Source of the DNA: Verrucomicrobiaceae bacterium
GTDB lineage: Bacteria > Verrucomicrobiota > Verrucomicrobiia > Verrucomicrobiales > Akkermansiaceae
DNA length: 44,044 nt
Direction of reading: 5' to 3'
Assembly: GCA_027484055.1 (NCBI GenBank)
Contig: JAIXQH010000003.1
Coordinates: forward strand, 1-44,044
Made by a program: the position numbers and the translations under genes. Shown piece by piece: positions 25,060 through 33,025 of this stretch; the stretch's first letter is position 1; each line of letters starts with the position of its first letter. The notes beneath the pieces were generated by a model. It was given only the letters and a program-made list of their open reading frames with translations. It did no database searches and was not told where the DNA came from.

Positions 25060-26573
25060 GTCAATCAGGCACTTGTTATCTCGTCGGCGCCGGCCCCGGC
25101 GATCTCGGTCTCGTCACCCTCCGCGCTAAAGAATGCATCGAGCAGGCAGACGTCCTCGTTTACGACGCCCTCAGTAGCCCCGAGCTGCTGAACTGGACGA
25201 AGGCGGGTTGTGAAAAACTTTACGTCGGCAAGCGCGCCAAGTTCCACTCCGTGCCGCAGGACCAAATCAACGGTCTGATTGTTGAGAAAACCAAAGCCGG
25301 CCTCAACGTCGTCCGGCTCAAAGGCGGCGACCCCATGATCTTCGGCCGTGGTGGTGAAGAGGCGGCAGAACTCGCGGCAGCCGGGGTGAAGTATGAAATC
25401 GTCCCCGGCATCAGCTCCGCCATCGCTGGACCCGCCTACGCCGGCATCCCCGTCACCCACCGCGACCACAACACCCAGTTGACCATTTTCACTGGCCACG
25501 AAGATCCCACCAAGGGCTTCAGCTCCGTGGACTACGCCCAACTCGCCAAGGCTCCCGGCACCAAAGTCTTCCTCATGGGCGTGGCGCGGCTTCGGGAAAT
25601 CACCAGCTCCTTCATCGAGCACGGTGCCGCCGCAGACACTCCCATCGCCCTGACCCGCTGGGCCACCACCGGCTCACAAAAAACGATCCAAGGCACCCTA
25701 GCCACCATCGCCGACATCGCGGATGCTGAGAATTTCACCTCTCCCGCCGTGGCGGTGATCGGGACGGTGGTGAACGAGCGGGCGAAGATCAATTGGTTTG
25801 AAAAACGGCCCTTATTCGGCAGGCGCATCGTCGTCACTCGCACTCGCGAGCAGGCAGGGGAGCTGAGTAAAGCGCTGCGGGATCTCGGGGCCGACGTCAT
25901 CGAGTTACCCACGATCCGCATCGAGGGGCCACCTGACCGCCGTGAATTCGCCGAGCTGGTGACGCACGCGCACGAGTATGACTGGCTGGTCTTCACCAGC
26001 CCGAATGGCGTGGAGCGCTTTTTCGACGCCTTTTTCGCCTCCTACGCCGATGCCCGGAGTCTTGGGAATCCTCGCATCGCCGCGATCGGTGCCGGAACCG
26101 CGGCGAAAATCCGCGAATATCGCTTCGCCGTGGACCTGATCCCAGAGCGTTTCGTCGCGGAGGGGCTGATTGAGGCATTTAAAAAAGAAGACATCGAAAA
26201 TTTAACCATGCTCTGGGTGAAAGCCGCCGAGACACGGGACATCGTGGGCGAGGGGCTCACGGCGCTCGGTGCGATCGTCGACGAATGCATCGCCTACCGC
26301 ACCGTCGCCGAAACGGAAGACCCCACCGGAGCACGCGCCCGCCTCGAAGAGGAAGGTGCGGACTTGATTACTTTCACCTCCAGCTCCACGGTGGATCACT
26401 TTTTCGCGCTGGGTCTCGATTGGCCGGAAGGCTGCGGTGCGGCGAGCATCGGCCCGGTGACCAGTGAGACGCTCCGTCAAAAGGGCATGAAGCCCGCCTT
26501 TGAGGCGAGCAAGCACGACATCCCCGGCTTGTGCGCGGTGATCGTGAAATATTTTCAGGGGAAATCACGGTAA
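25056..26573 (+). CDS. cobA-hemD: Fused uroporphyrinogen-III C-methyltransferase / uroporphyrinogen-III synthase
   Basis: This 505-aa protein has two enzymes in one chain. Residues 1-245 are an SUMT (CobA/CysG-A) methyltransferase: YLVGAGPGDLGLVTLRA, VRLKGGDPMIFGRGGEE, GIPVTHRDHN and the closing FTSPAVAVIGTVV. From about residue 255 the HemD fold begins with GRRIVVTRTREQAGELSKAL and includes DWLVFTSPNGVERFFDA and LITFTSSSTVDHFF. HemD cyclises hydroxymethylbilane from HemC; the SUMT half diverts product to sirohaem or cobalamin precursors. This fusion is known from several phyla. It is the last gene before tRNA-Thr. Confidence 0.94.
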   Translation: MSQSGTCYLVGAGPGDLGLVTLRAKECIEQADVLVYDALSSPELLNWTKAGCEKLYVGKRAKFHSVPQDQINGLIVEKTKAGLNVVRLKGGDPMIFGRGGEEAAELAAAGVKYEIVPGISSAIAGPAYAGIPVTHRDHNTQLTIFTGHEDPTKGFSSVDYAQLAKAPGTKVFLMGVARLREITSSFIEHGAAADTPIALTRWATTGSQKTIQGTLATIADIADAENFTSPAVAVIGTVVNERAKINWFEKRPLFGRRIVVTRTREQAGELSKALRDLGADVIELPTIRIEGPPDRREFAELVTHAHEYDWLVFTSPNGVERFFDAFFASYADARSLGNPRIAAIGAGTAAKIREYRFAVDLIPERFVAEGLIEAFKKEDIENLTMLWVKAAETRDIVGEGLTALGAIVDECIAYRTVAETEDPTGARARLEEEGADLITFTSSSTVDHFFALGLDWPEGCGAASIGPVTSETLRQKGMKPAFEASKHDIPGLCAVIVKYFQGKSR

Positions 26574-26658
26574 GTTTTGCAGCATTCCAAGGAGTAGTAG
26601 AATTACCACTTGCGGATCTCACCACCCTTTGATTTCTTTTCGCCCCGTCTTGAAAGAC

Positions 26659-26733
26659 GCCGCTGTAGCTCAGGGGTAGAGCAATTCATTCGTAATGAAT
26701 AGGTCGTCGGTTCAATTCCGACCAGCGGCTCCA
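26659..26733 (+). tRNA. tRNA-Thr (anticodon CGU), CCA encoded
   Basis: A complete cloverleaf can be drawn. The acceptor stem GCCGCTG pairs perfectly with CAGCGGC. The D arm is GCTCAGGGGTAGAGC. The anticodon stem ATTCA/TGAAT holds loop TTCGTAA, giving anticodon CGU (codon ACG). The T arm is GTCGGTTCAATTCCGAC. Discriminator T and an encoded CCA (26731-26733) follow. Confidence 0.96.
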
Positions 26734-26817
26734 GGCTTTTCTAGGATAAAAAGCCTCCCACGCTAGCGCGTATTAAGTGGTTAAATAACTGATTTTAAAG
26801 TGGTTAGAGGCTTTTTT
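26734..26817 (+). terminator. Terminator region after tRNA-Thr with alternative hairpins
   Basis: Three segments can pair in two exclusive ways: GGCTTTT (26734-26740), AAAAAGCCTC (26748-26757) and GAGGCTTTTTT (26807-26817). Segments 1+2 make a compact 7-bp hairpin; segments 2+3 make a 10-bp stem over a 49-nt loop and end in six T. Either probably ends tRNA transcription. Confidence 0.5.
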
Positions 26818-27011
26818 GAGGGGGCCAATTCGGCAGTATTTTTGATCGTTGCGGGAGGCTGCGCGAGACATCCCACACGTCGGTTGATTGCATTTTAGGA
26901 CCCATGGCTCACCGAAAATCCGAGGACAATTCGACCTCTTTTCTGCTGAGCAACGGCCGTTATTTAAAAAAAATGGTAAGCGGCATGCCACGTGCCAATC
27001 AGGCAGCTGTC

Positions 27012-27578
27012 ATGAAAAAACAACTCAACACACACTTAAGCCTACTTGCTGGCGTATTGATGGTTTGCTCATGCACTACCCCCGTCACCACCACGAAGAT
27101 TCACACTTCGATTGCACTAGCCCCAGATAACACCCTCGCTGGGGGTGTTTTCCAGCAGGTTAATTCATACCGACAGAAACACGGCCTCGCTCCACTGATC
27201 CGCCATGAGGGCCTGGATGCGCTCGCCCAGAAACACTGTGAATACTTGATGGCCAACCGAGGGTCCTTTGACATTTACGGGAAAAACGTAAGCCACTTTG
27301 GGTTTGAAGCGCGGGCGATGATCGCACAGTGTCGCTACAACATGGTGAGTTGCTCTGAAAATGTCGCGAGCACTGGCTTTCGCGGGAAGGGGACGGCGGC
27401 CCACATCACTGAAATGTGGATCGGTTCCAAGTCTCATGAATTTACGATGCGTGAATCTTGGACCCACACCGGCATCGGCTTGGTGGTAGATAAAGATGGA
27501 GCCGTTTTCTGCACCCAACTCTTTGGCGTCGCGGGTCCGACTCAGTCCAGGCACAAAGATCACTTCGCTGTCCGCTAG
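27012..27578 (+). CDS. CAP-domain (SCP/PR1-like) lipoprotein
   Basis: This 188-aa protein starts with a lipoprotein signal (MKKQLNTHLSLLAGVLMVCSC, lipobox near VCSC). The rest is a CAP domain: VFQQVNSYRQKHGLAPLIRH, LDALAQKHCEYLMANRG, VSHFGFEAR with the conserved His, CSENVAST with the conserved Glu, and HTGIGLVVDKDGAVFCTQLF. Bacterial CAP proteins (COG2340 type) are exported and their activity is mostly unknown. The ATG at 27012 is chosen for its lipoprotein signal; an ATG at 26904 would add 36 unrelated residues. It is 6 bp upstream of rnhB on the same strand. Confidence 0.86.
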   Translation: MKKQLNTHLSLLAGVLMVCSCTTPVTTTKIHTSIALAPDNTLAGGVFQQVNSYRQKHGLAPLIRHEGLDALAQKHCEYLMANRGSFDIYGKNVSHFGFEARAMIAQCRYNMVSCSENVASTGFRGKGTAAHITEMWIGSKSHEFTMRESWTHTGIGLVVDKDGAVFCTQLFGVAGPTQSRHKDHFAVR

Positions 27579-27584
27579 AAGCCG

Positions 27585-28208
27585 ATGCCAGACCTCTCTC
27601 TCGAATTCGCACTCCAGCAGCAGGGATACCTCATCATTGCTGGAATCGACGAAGCGGGGAGAGGTCCATTGGCGGGGCCGGTGTCTGCGGCAGCCGTCAT
27701 CTTGCCAGCGGATTTTACGTGTTTCGGACTGGATGATTCTAAAAAAATCAGCCCATCGAAACGGGAAGTCCTCTACCAACGGCTCACCACTGACCCGGAA
27801 ATCTGTTGGGCAGTCGCCACGGCGAGCGCTGCGGAAGTGGATCGGCTCAACATCCTCCGCGCGACTCATCTCGCCATGCGGCGTGCCGTTGAAAGTCTCA
27901 GCCTGAAGCCGGATCACTGCCTCATTGATGGACTCCGGGTCCGGGACTTCCCACTCACCCATGACGGGATTGTCAAAGGGGACGGGATTTCTCTTTCAAT
28001 CGCCGCAGCCAGCATCATCGCCAAGGTCACTCGCGACCGGATTATGGCGGAGCTGGACCGCGACTTCCCCGAATTCGGCTTTGCGAAGCACCAAGGATAT
28101 GGCACGAAAGCGCATCTTGAAGCGCTTCGGATACACGGCCCTTGTTGCCACCATCGTCGCTCGTTTCAGCCGGTGGCTCAACTCGCCCTGCCATTTGGCA
28201 ACGCCTGA
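27585..28208 (+). CDS. rnhB: Ribonuclease HII
   Basis: This 207-aa enzyme removes ribonucleotides misincorporated in DNA and RNA primers. The signature IAGIDEAGRGPLAGPV holds catalytic Asp22 and Glu23; LDDSKKISPSKRE and LIDG (third acidic residue) follow, and SIIAKVTRDRIM, then FGFAKHQGYGTKAHLEAL completes the family pattern. Length is normal. Its 3' 110 bp overlap the preferred start of yraN in another frame. rnhB-yraN order is conserved in many bacteria. Confidence 0.95.
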   Translation: MPDLSLEFALQQQGYLIIAGIDEAGRGPLAGPVSAAAVILPADFTCFGLDDSKKISPSKREVLYQRLTTDPEICWAVATASAAEVDRLNILRATHLAMRRAVESLSLKPDHCLIDGLRVRDFPLTHDGIVKGDGISLSIAAASIIAKVTRDRIMAELDRDFPEFGFAKHQGYGTKAHLEALRIHGPCCHHRRSFQPVAQLALPFGNA

Positions 28209-28575
28209 CGGGGGATTCCGAGATCGGATTTGGCTGGGGAATTACGGGGAGCAAGTCGCCTGCGCTTGGCTCCGCGCCCAAGGATGCCGGATTCTCGCTA
28301 GAAATTACCGTGCCCGCCACAAGGGCGAGGTGGACATCATAGCCCGTGACGGGAAATTGCTGCTTTTCGTCGAAGTCAAAACCCGCCGCGAAGGCGCGAA
28401 AATCCGGGGCTTCGACGCCGTCGGCAAAGACAAGCAACGCCTCATCGAGCGCGGCGCGAATTCCTGGCTCCGCCGCCTCGGCACCCGCGAGCTGCCATGG
28501 CGCTTCGACGTGATCGAAATCTATGTGGAGGATGGAGAAAAACCACGCATCAACTGGATCCGAGATGCCTTCTAA
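28099..28575 (+). CDS. YraN/UPF0102-family PD-(D/E)XK protein
   Basis: This 158-aa protein has the YraN core: GNYGEQVACAWLRAQGCRILARNYRARHKGEVDIIARDG, then LLFVEVKTRREG. The acidic pattern Glu (GEQ), Asp (EVDII) and Glu-x-Lys (EVK) is the PD-(D/E)XK core. The biochemical role of YraN is not settled. The ATG at 28099 gives a 158-residue protein with a basic N-terminus and a 110-bp overlap with rnhB. The true start could be a later non-ATG codon, since the recognisable domain begins only at about 28237; the frame is open back to 27925. Confidence 0.82.
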   Translation: MARKRILKRFGYTALVATIVARFSRWLNSPCHLATPDGGFRDRIWLGNYGEQVACAWLRAQGCRILARNYRARHKGEVDIIARDGKLLLFVEVKTRREGAKIRGFDAVGKDKQRLIERGANSWLRRLGTRELPWRFDVIEIYVEDGEKPRINWIRDAF

Positions 28576-28633
28576 GTTTCCGAATCCGACTTGCGGAGGC
28601 TCATCTCCTCAAGCACTCTAGCCACCGCAGGAC

Positions 28634-29653
28634 ATGGAACACTTTTCGGATTCAATGGCGTGGCTCGCCAAGCGGGATGGCAGCCTCGTCATCGGTCATG
28701 GACCTTTTCAAGAGTCCGCCGAACCCGGGACTGGTGTCTCATTTTACGTGCAAAACTTCGCCCTCTCGGACCCGCGTCCCTGGAAAACACCTGCACGGAT
28801 TGAGCGGCTCGGCAGGGGGCAGCATCTCGGTTTTGTGCCAGAATCCTTTCCGTTCGATTGTGCATGGGACACGCTGGACGCCGCGAGATTTTCAGTCGTT
28901 TTCCAAGAGATCATGAAATCGATCCACGAGGGCGTTTTTGAAAAAACCGTGCCCGTTGTCGCAGAAATCGGCCACGCAGGGCCGGGCGCAAGCACGGCGA
29001 TCATGCGCGCGATGCTACTCCAACGCAGTCCGCTGTATTCGTATGGCTGGGTCCATGGCCATGCGGGGTTCGCCGGTGCCACCCCGGAGTTGCTGTTTTC
29101 ACTGGCAGGAAATCGCCTCGAAACCATGGCTCTAGCCGGCACAGCCAGAAGCGAAGACCGCGACGTCTTCGCCGTGGATCAGAAAGAAATCCGCGAACAC
29201 GAATACGTCGCCCAGTCCCTCGTCTCCAAGCTGCTCGGCTTAGGCCATGTCGAGCGCTGTGCTCGGGAAATCCTCGACCTCGGCTCGATCGTCCATTTCC
29301 TCACTCACATCGGACTGGAATTGATCACCCCCAAAACGCCCGAAGAGCTGCTCCGCCGCCTGCACCCCACACCCGCACTCGGTCCACTGCCCCGCACCAG
29401 TGAAACCCTCGCGATGCTGGATGGCTGGCGCTCTCGCCTCGGCTGCCCCGCCCAGTTTGGTGCCCCTTTCGGACTCATGGACGCTGGCCAATTTCACGCT
29501 GTCGTGGCCATTCGCGGCATCTGGTGGCAAGATCACGAACTGACCTTACCCGCTGGCTGTGGCATCATCGAGGCCAGCCGCCTCGTCAACGAGTGGCGAG
29601 AACTCCGCTTGAAACGAGAGGCCGTGAAGCGCTTTCTCCTGCCATCGACATGA
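28634..29653 (+). CDS. menF: Chorismate-binding enzyme, isochorismate synthase-like
   Basis: This 339-aa protein has the chorismate-utilising enzyme core. Motifs are METMALAGTARSED, KEIREHEYVAQSLVSKL, IVHFLTHIGLEL, LHPTPALGPLPR, FGAPFG and the C-terminal GCGIIEASRLVNEWRELRLKR. HPTPALGG-like and GCGIIEAS-like blocks point to MenF/EntC isochorismate synthases rather than anthranilate synthase. It would make isochorismate for menaquinone. The family is usually longer, so the N-terminal part is reduced. No other men genes are nearby, so the assignment to menaquinone is inference. A bidirectional terminator follows at once. Confidence 0.82.
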   Translation: MEHFSDSMAWLAKRDGSLVIGHGPFQESAEPGTGVSFYVQNFALSDPRPWKTPARIERLGRGQHLGFVPESFPFDCAWDTLDAARFSVVFQEIMKSIHEGVFEKTVPVVAEIGHAGPGASTAIMRAMLLQRSPLYSYGWVHGHAGFAGATPELLFSLAGNRLETMALAGTARSEDRDVFAVDQKEIREHEYVAQSLVSKLLGLGHVERCAREILDLGSIVHFLTHIGLELITPKTPEELLRRLHPTPALGPLPRTSETLAMLDGWRSRLGCPAQFGAPFGLMDAGQFHAVVAIRGIWWQDHELTLPAGCGIIEASRLVNEWRELRLKREAVKRFLLPST

Positions 29654-29688
29654 AAAAACCTCGCACCGCAGAACGGAGCGAGGTTTTT
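29653..29688. terminator. Bidirectional intrinsic terminator
   Basis: AAAAACCTCGC (29654-29664) and GCGAGGTTTTT (29678-29688) form a perfect 11-bp inverted repeat around a 13-nt loop, with A-tract and T-tract on either side. It starts at the stop codon of the isochorismate synthase gene and sits 24 bp from the stop of the convergent rplI gene, so it serves both. Confidence 0.88.
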
Positions 29689-29712
29689 GGTTGAAAGCGA
29701 TTTATAGAAAAA

Positions 29713-30183
29713 TCACGCTTCTTCTTCGATGGCACCTGCATCCACCGAGATGGTGAGCGTGGCGATGGCATCTGCGTGAAGGCGGATTTGCACTTCGGTC
29801 TTGCCGGACTTCTTGACGGGCTTGTCGAGCTCGATCGCGTGACGGTCGATGATGATGCCCGCTGCTTCGAGTTCCTTGTGGATGTCGATGCTGGTGACGG
29901 AGCCGAATGCCTTGCCACCTTGGCCGGTGGAGAGCACGAACTTCGGCTTGAGCTTGGAGATCTTGGTCGCAAGCTCTTTGAGAACGACGAGTTCTTCGGC
30001 TTCACGAGCCGCGCGGCTGGCCTTGAGAGCTTCGACGTGGCGGAGGTTCGAGCGGCTGGCTTCGAAAGCCTTACCTTGTGGGATTAAGAAATTCCGGGCG
30101 TAACCGGCGCGGACTTTAACCACATCTGCTTCGGCACCAAGGCCTTCGATTTTTTCTTTGAGAATAACTTGTGCGTTGGCCAT
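29713..30183 (-). CDS. rplI: Large ribosomal subunit protein bL9
   Basis: This 156-aa protein has the bL9 N-terminal RNA-binding domain (VILKEKIEGLGAEADVVKV, then RAGYARNFLIPQGKAFEA), a long connecting helix, and a C-terminal domain including GSVTSIDIHKELEAAGI and the closing strand IRLHADAIATLTISV. It binds 23S rRNA domain V near the L1 stalk. The ATG at 30183 gives the normal N-terminus; the open frame further upstream is repeat sequence. It is not beside rpsF, ssb or rpsR, the usual partners. The acidic C-terminal tail (DAGAIEEEA) is a small extension. Confidence 0.95.
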   Translation of the reverse strand: MANAQVILKEKIEGLGAEADVVKVRAGYARNFLIPQGKAFEASRSNLRHVEALKASRAAREAEELVVLKELATKISKLKPKFVLSTGQGGKAFGSVTSIDIHKELEAAGIIIDRHAIELDKPVKKSGKTEVQIRLHADAIATLTISVDAGAIEEEA

Positions 30184-30378
30184 ATGAGTGAGTCGTAAAA
30201 GTTCGTTTGGGGGCGGCGATTTAGGCTTCGTCCTAAAGTGAGTCAAGAAGAATGCAGACTTATTCCAGAAAGCGACGGAGAAGGCCGGTGGATTCGGTAG
30301 TAGGCGAGGACTGCCAAGCTTCAACTTGAGGGTCGCGAATGATTCAGCGGGTGGGGAAGGCGGCGGAGGAAGAGGATT

Positions 30379-30406
30379 GGGGATTGGGGATTGGGGATTG
30401 GGGATT
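30379..30406 (+). repeat. Tandem GGGGATT repeat with perfect G-quadruplex pattern
   Basis: Four GGGG tracts separated by three ATT loops (30379-30403) match the strict G4-N3 pattern, preceded by a partial unit at 30374. It lies about 195 bp upstream of the rplI start; the G-rich strand is the plus strand. Confidence 0.85.
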
Positions 30407-30533
30407 TTTGAACCGCCAAGCGCCAAGTTCAAGAGATACAAAAAAATCCTCTTACATTCTCTTCCTTCGCGTCCTCTGCGGCTTTGTGGTGAACTCTTCT
30501 CTGAAGCAAAGCCCCTGGCGGGAGAGGGTGAAG

Positions 30534-30559
30534 TGCGACGGTCGTAGACGCGACGCTAC
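30534..30559. repeat. REP-like palindrome, copy 3
   Basis: On the minus strand this reads GTAGCGTCGCGTC, a TAC loop, then GACCGTCGCA, the same core and T-T mismatch as copies at 9191 and 11389, with one bulged C. It lies 10 bp beyond the stop of the P-type ATPase gene and could also act in 3'-end processing. Confidence 0.65.
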
Positions 30560-30568
30560 ACTCGATTT

Positions 30569-32938
30569 TTACTTCGCTTGGTGGACCATGAGGAGTCTGA
30601 GGCCATTGAGGCAGACTAAGACGGTGCTGCCTTCGTGGCCGACGACGCCGAGGGGGAGGGCGAGGTGAAAGCCTAGGGCGGCAGCGATGAGGACGAGGAT
30701 GACGGCGCTGGCGAAGACGAGGTTCTGGACGAGCACGCGGCGGGCGCGGCGGGCGTGGCCGACGAGGATGGGGATGTTTTCGAGGCGGTCGCCCATGAGG
30801 ACGATGTCGGCCGTTTCCATGGCGACATCGGTGCCCGCGGCTCCCATGGCCACGCCGATGTCAGAAATGGCGAGGGCGGGGGCGTCGTTCACGCCGTCGC
30901 CGAGCATCATGACGCAGCCTTCTTTCTTCAACTCACGGATGACGCGGAGCTTGTCCTCGGGCAGGAGCTCGGCGTGGACTTCATCGACATGGGCTTCCTT
31001 GGCGATTGCCTCAGCGACGAGTTTCTGGTCGCCGGTGAGCATGACGACCTTTTTCACGCCCAGGCGGTGGAGGGCGGCGGTGAGGGTGCGGGCTTCGGGG
31101 CGGAGGGTGTCTGCCATGACGAGCACGGCTTGGGCGCTGAGTGAGTCGCCATTGCGGAGGCCGAGCCAGACGCAGGTTTTTCCCATGGCTTGGAGGGGCT
31201 GGGAGAGGGAGGAAAGCTCGCTAAATCCGCTGGCCTTGAGATCACGGAAAAGGCGCTCGCTACCGACGACGATACGGGCGTTCTCAACGGTGGCTTCGGC
31301 TCCTTTACCGGCGGTGGATTGGAAATCGATGGCGGTGGGGAGGTCCAGCTTGAGTTGGGCGGCGCTCTGGACGATGGCGTGGGCGAGTGGGTGCTCGGAC
31401 TTGGCTTCGAGGGCGGCGGCGGCGCGGAGATGGGCAAGCACCGGGGCGGGCAGGGGAGTTTGCATGTCCGCGCGGATTTCGTGAATGCCGTCAGGGGTGA
31501 CGATCTCGGTGAGGGAGGGCTTGCCGACGGTAAGGGTGCCGGTTTTATCCACGGCGACGATGTCGATCTTGGCGGCGCGTTCGAGGTGGGAGCCGCCCTT
31601 GATGAGAATGCCGTGACGGGCCGCGCCGCCGATGGCGGAGAGCACGGTGGCGGGCGTGCTGATGACGAGGGCGCAGGGGGAGGCGACGACCATGATGGTC
31701 ATGGCGCGGAAAAAGGAGTCGTGGAAGTCGTTCCAACCGAGCAGGTAGGGCAGGAGGAAAACGCCGGTGGTGAGCAAAATGACGCCGATAGCGTAGTATT
31801 GCTCGGCGGTTTCGAGGAAGCGTTGGGTGTTGGATTTCTCGGACTGGGCCTCGGCGACGAGCTTGACCATGCGGGAGAGGGTGGAGTCTTCCGAGCGCTT
31901 GGTGACTTTCAGCTCGACGCCGCCGCTCTGGTTGAGGGTGCCGGCAAAGAGTGGACTGCCTACGGATTTCGAAACGGGCATGGATTCACCGGTGAGTGAG
32001 GACTCGTCCACATTGGTGCTGCCCTCGGAAATGACGCCGTCCACGGGGATTTGCTCGCCGGGGCGGACGATGACGATTTCGTCGATTTCGAGTTCCTCGA
32101 CGGGGACTTTGACGGTGCCGCTGGCTCGTTTCACGAGGGCCTCGCTGGGACGGAGGGTCAGCAGGGACTCGATGGCGCGCTGGGTGCGCTCCATAGCGTA
32201 GCGTTGGAGAACGTTGGAAAAGCTGAAGAGGAAGAGCAGGAGTGCACCTTCAAAGGGTGCACCGATGAGGGCAGCGCCGAGGGCGGCGAGCACCATGAGC
32301 ACGTCCACATCGAGGACTTTTTCACGCAGCGAGGCGATGGCGGATCGCACGCCTTGCTGGCCGGCGAAGAGGTAGGCTAGGGCGTAAAGAGTGATGGCCG
32401 CGGCATGGAGGCCTTGCCTATTTTCCACGATGAGCGCGGAGATGAGGGTGAGCAGGCCGAAGGTGCAGGAGAGTTCTTCGTTCAACTCGCCGCTGCGGAG
32501 TTTCTTGAAAAAGGGCAGGGCGGCGGCTTGGCGAGTGAGGTCGTAGGGAAAGATGTCGGCACCGATTTTCCGGACTTGATCGAGCAATGAGGATTCGGTG
32601 GAGAGGCCTGAGTCGAAGGTGACGGTGAGGACTTTCCCCATGTAGGTGGCGGAGGCGCGACGGACGCCGGGGATTTTCTGGATCTTGCGCTCCAGCTTGA
32701 TCGCGCAGGCTTCACAGGCGCTGCCTTCGAGCCGGAAAATCGACTTGTCTAGGGCGAAGGAGACTTGGGCGCTGTGCTCTTGGACGAGTTCGCGAACTTG
32801 GCCTTCGCTGAGGCGGGCGGGATCGAACTCGATGTCCACCCGGGCGCGCACGGGATCGGGCTGGACGCTGAGGATGCCTTGGTGATCGGCGAGGGCGTGT
32901 GGGGGTGTTTCGTCGGTCATGGTGATTTCACATATCAT
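30569..32938 (-). CDS. P1B-type heavy-metal-exporting ATPase, P1B-4-like with HMA domain
   Basis: This 789-aa membrane pump has an HMA metal-binding domain with GSACEACAIKLER (Cys75-x-x-Cys78), preceded by a second, Cys-less HMA-like stretch (about 20-60). The core is TGES (316-319), SPC in membrane segment 6 (ASPCALVIS, 420-422), the phosphorylated Asp464 in DKTGTLT, SEHPLAHAI, and GDGVNDAPALA. The last membrane segment carries HEGST (768-772). SPC with HEGxT is the ion-site pattern of subgroup P1B-4 (Co2+/Zn2+/Fe2+ export); CPC would mean Cu or Zn/Cd. P1B-4 pumps usually lack N-terminal metal domains, so this mix is unusual. An ATG at 32920 is an equally possible start. It is divergent from the two-component genes at 33026. 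Confidence 0.92.
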   Translation of the reverse strand: MICEITMTDETPPHALADHQGILSVQPDPVRARVDIEFDPARLSEGQVRELVQEHSAQVSFALDKSIFRLEGSACEACAIKLERKIQKIPGVRRASATYMGKVLTVTFDSGLSTESSLLDQVRKIGADIFPYDLTRQAAALPFFKKLRSGELNEELSCTFGLLTLISALIVENRQGLHAAAITLYALAYLFAGQQGVRSAIASLREKVLDVDVLMVLAALGAALIGAPFEGALLLFLFSFSNVLQRYAMERTQRAIESLLTLRPSEALVKRASGTVKVPVEELEIDEIVIVRPGEQIPVDGVISEGSTNVDESSLTGESMPVSKSVGSPLFAGTLNQSGGVELKVTKRSEDSTLSRMVKLVAEAQSEKSNTQRFLETAEQYYAIGVILLTTGVFLLPYLLGWNDFHDSFFRAMTIMVVASPCALVISTPATVLSAIGGAARHGILIKGGSHLERAAKIDIVAVDKTGTLTVGKPSLTEIVTPDGIHEIRADMQTPLPAPVLAHLRAAAALEAKSEHPLAHAIVQSAAQLKLDLPTAIDFQSTAGKGAEATVENARIVVGSERLFRDLKASGFSELSSLSQPLQAMGKTCVWLGLRNGDSLSAQAVLVMADTLRPEARTLTAALHRLGVKKVVMLTGDQKLVAEAIAKEAHVDEVHAELLPEDKLRVIRELKKEGCVMMLGDGVNDAPALAISDIGVAMGAAGTDVAMETADIVLMGDRLENIPILVGHARRARRVLVQNLVFASAVILVLIAAALGFHLALPLGVVGHEGSTVLVCLNGLRLLMVHQAK

Positions 32939-33025
32939 CGTTAGTGGGGAAATCCGAGCGGATAGTTGAAATCCAACGGTTTAGTTACGCGATTGCCTCT
33001 TGTCGGAAGGCGTGGACTGGCTTGA

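Larger units (their letters stand above)
30184..30568. other. 385-bp repeat-rich intergenic region
   Basis: No gene is visible between rplI and the P-type ATPase gene. It holds four perfect GGGGATT units (30379-30406), a dispersed repeat CTTCGCGTCCTCTGCGGC... (30465-30499, matching 8007-8042) and REP-like palindrome copy 3 (30534-30559). The rplI promoter must lie in its left part. Confidence 0.6.

Noticed and set aside
26659..26817. tRNA-Thr as an integration site
   Set aside because: No copy of the tRNA 3' end is visible elsewhere in the window and no integrase gene is nearby.
26773..26991. 72-codon minus-strand frame next to tRNA-Thr, considered as an integrase remnant
   Set aside because: No integrase motif (Arg-His-Arg-Tyr box) can be seen and it overlaps the terminator repeats.
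27925..28098. Upstream start of yraN at 27925
   Set aside because: The added 58 residues are rnhB coding sequence in another frame, with low-complexity Ser/Pro content.
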